From Pseudomonadota bacterium (GTDB lineage: Bacteria; Pseudomonadota; Alphaproteobacteria; Rhizobiales; Beijerinckiaceae), in the NCBI GenBank assembly GCA_023423995.1, contig JAFAEL010000106.1, positions 1-14,452 on the forward strand: 14,452 nt of DNA, read 5' to 3'. Position 1 is the stretch's first letter, and each line of letters opens with the position of its first letter. The translations under genes were made by a program, and so were the position numbers. Positions 13,677-14,452 of the stretch are shown one piece after another. Below the pieces are notes generated by a model. The model saw nothing but the letters and a program-made list of their open reading frames with translations. It was not told where the DNA came from and did not search any database.

Positions 13677-14452
13677 ATGCGGTTCATCCTTCGGTTCTTC
13701 GGCTTCCTGTTCTCCGTCGGGGCGATCGCGTTCCTGATCGGGGCGGCGATCGCCGGCTACTTCTATTGGGTCTACAGCCAGGACCTGCCCGACCACGCGG
13801 CGCTCGCCAATTACGAGCCGCCGGTGACGACGCGCGTCCACGCGGCCGACGGGTCGCTCCTCGCCGAATACGCGCGCGAGCGGCGCCTCTACCTTCCCAT
13901 CCAGGCCGTCCCGAAGCTCGTCGTCGGCGCCTTCCTGTCGGCCGAAGACAAGAACTTCTACAAGCATAGCGGGATCGACCCCGAGGGCATCGTTCGCGCG
14001 GCGCTCAACAATTTCCGCTCCGGCCGCCGGCAGGGCGCCTCGACGATCACGCAACAGGTCGCGAAGAACTTCCTGCTCAGCAACGAGCAGACCATGGAGC
14101 GCAAGATCAAGGAGGCGCTGATCGCCCTCCGGATCGAGGCGGCCTTCTCCAAGGACAAGATCCTCGAGCTGTACCTCAACGAGATCTTCCTCGGCACCAT
14201 CGTGCCGGGCCGGAACGTGCATGGCATCGCGGCGGCCGCGCTCGAGTATTTCTCGAAGTCGGTCCACGAGCTGACCCCGGCCGAGGCCGCCTATCTGGCG
14301 GCGCTGCCGAAGGGGCCGAACAACTACCATCCGTTCCGCAGGACGCAGGACGCGATCGCCCGCCGCAACGACATCCTCGATCTGATGGCGGCCAACGGAT
14401 ACATCACCCGCGACGAGGCGGTGCGGTCCAAGGCGCTGCCGCTCGGCATCAA
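13677..14452 (+). CDS. mrcA: Class A penicillin-binding protein 1A, N-terminal part (3' end outside window)
   Basis: This is the first 258 codons of a bifunctional peptidoglycan synthase, which polymerises lipid II and cross-links strands. Residues 1-32 form a membrane anchor (MRFILRFFGFLFSVGAIAFL...). The glycosyltransferase 51 domain follows with motif 1 EDKNFYKHSGID (90-101; Glu90 catalytic), motif 2 QGASTITQQVAKNFLL (119-134), motif 3 RKIKEALIALRIE (142-154; Glu146), and motif 4 KILELYLNEIFLG (161-173). The transpeptidase domain is beyond the edge. ATG 13677 has GGAG only 3 bases upstream; an ATG at 13660 is in another frame. It lies 122 bp after amiC; the gap contains a TTGACA (13592-13597) with no convincing -10. 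Between FLG and GIAAAA it has TIVPGRNVH, longer than the usual segment. Confidence 0.95.
   Translation, partial: MRFILRFFGFLFSVGAIAFLIGAAIAGYFYWVYSQDLPDHAALANYEPPVTTRVHAADGSLLAEYARERRLYLPIQAVPKLVVGAFLSAEDKNFYKHSGIDPEGIVRAALNNFRSGRRQGASTITQQVAKNFLLSNEQTMERKIKEALIALRIEAAFSKDKILELYLNEIFLGTIVPGRNVHGIAAAALEYFSKSVHELTPAEAAYLAALPKGPNNYHPFRRTQDAIARRNDILDLMAANGYITRDEAVRSKALPLGI

Overview
This window reads as chromosomal core DNA from a high-GC alphaproteobacterium, most likely Hyphomicrobiales (Methylobacterium/Microvirga/Rhizobium-like). Supporting signs are the very GC-rich codon use, an RNase E with a long acidic insertion in its S1 domain and a C-terminal GWW motif, the EAMKTFN biotinyl site in AccB, the linked accB-accC-aat genes, and the rne / amiC / PBP1A gene order. 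Genes are densely packed. I see no tRNA, rRNA, CRISPR array, insertion sequence or prophage gene.

Layout. (1) 1-477: the 3' end of glyS (plus strand), with a palindromic repeat at the window edge that is translated in frame. (2) 474-5460: a minus-strand run read in the order dsbA/scsC-like thiol-disulfide protein, accB, accC, a DUF29 protein, aat, ogt, cueR. Gaps are short (12-76 bp), so most of it could be one transcript. A candidate promoter lies at 5521-5549 and a separate CueR-type promoter lies before cueR. (3) 5612-8641: plus-strand genes for a PLP aminotransferase, a soluble globin-coupled chemoreceptor, and a 29-residue exported peptide ending in a clear intrinsic terminator at 8681-8710. 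(4) 8796-11717: rne on the minus strand, with a hairpin-rich leader of about 420 nt. (5) 12310-14452: amiC and then the start of a bifunctional PBP1A gene, both plus strand, divergent from rne.

How the genes fit together. accB and accC encode two parts of acetyl-CoA carboxylase (first step of fatty-acid synthesis). aat sets N-end-rule degradation signals, ogt repairs O6-alkylguanine, and cueR senses Cu(I). The dsbA/scsC-like protein acts in the periplasm. rne encodes the degradosome scaffold, probably controlled through its own leader. amiC and PBP1A act on peptidoglycan (septum splitting and synthesis).

The parts least explained by known annotation are the tiny exported peptide gene (8552-8641) with a leader that could hide its ribosome binding site, the repeat translated inside glyS, the 20-bp palindrome abutting the dsbA promoter, the structured rne leader, and the DUF29 gene inside the acc-aat cluster. 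I did not find a multi-gene defence or other novel system here.
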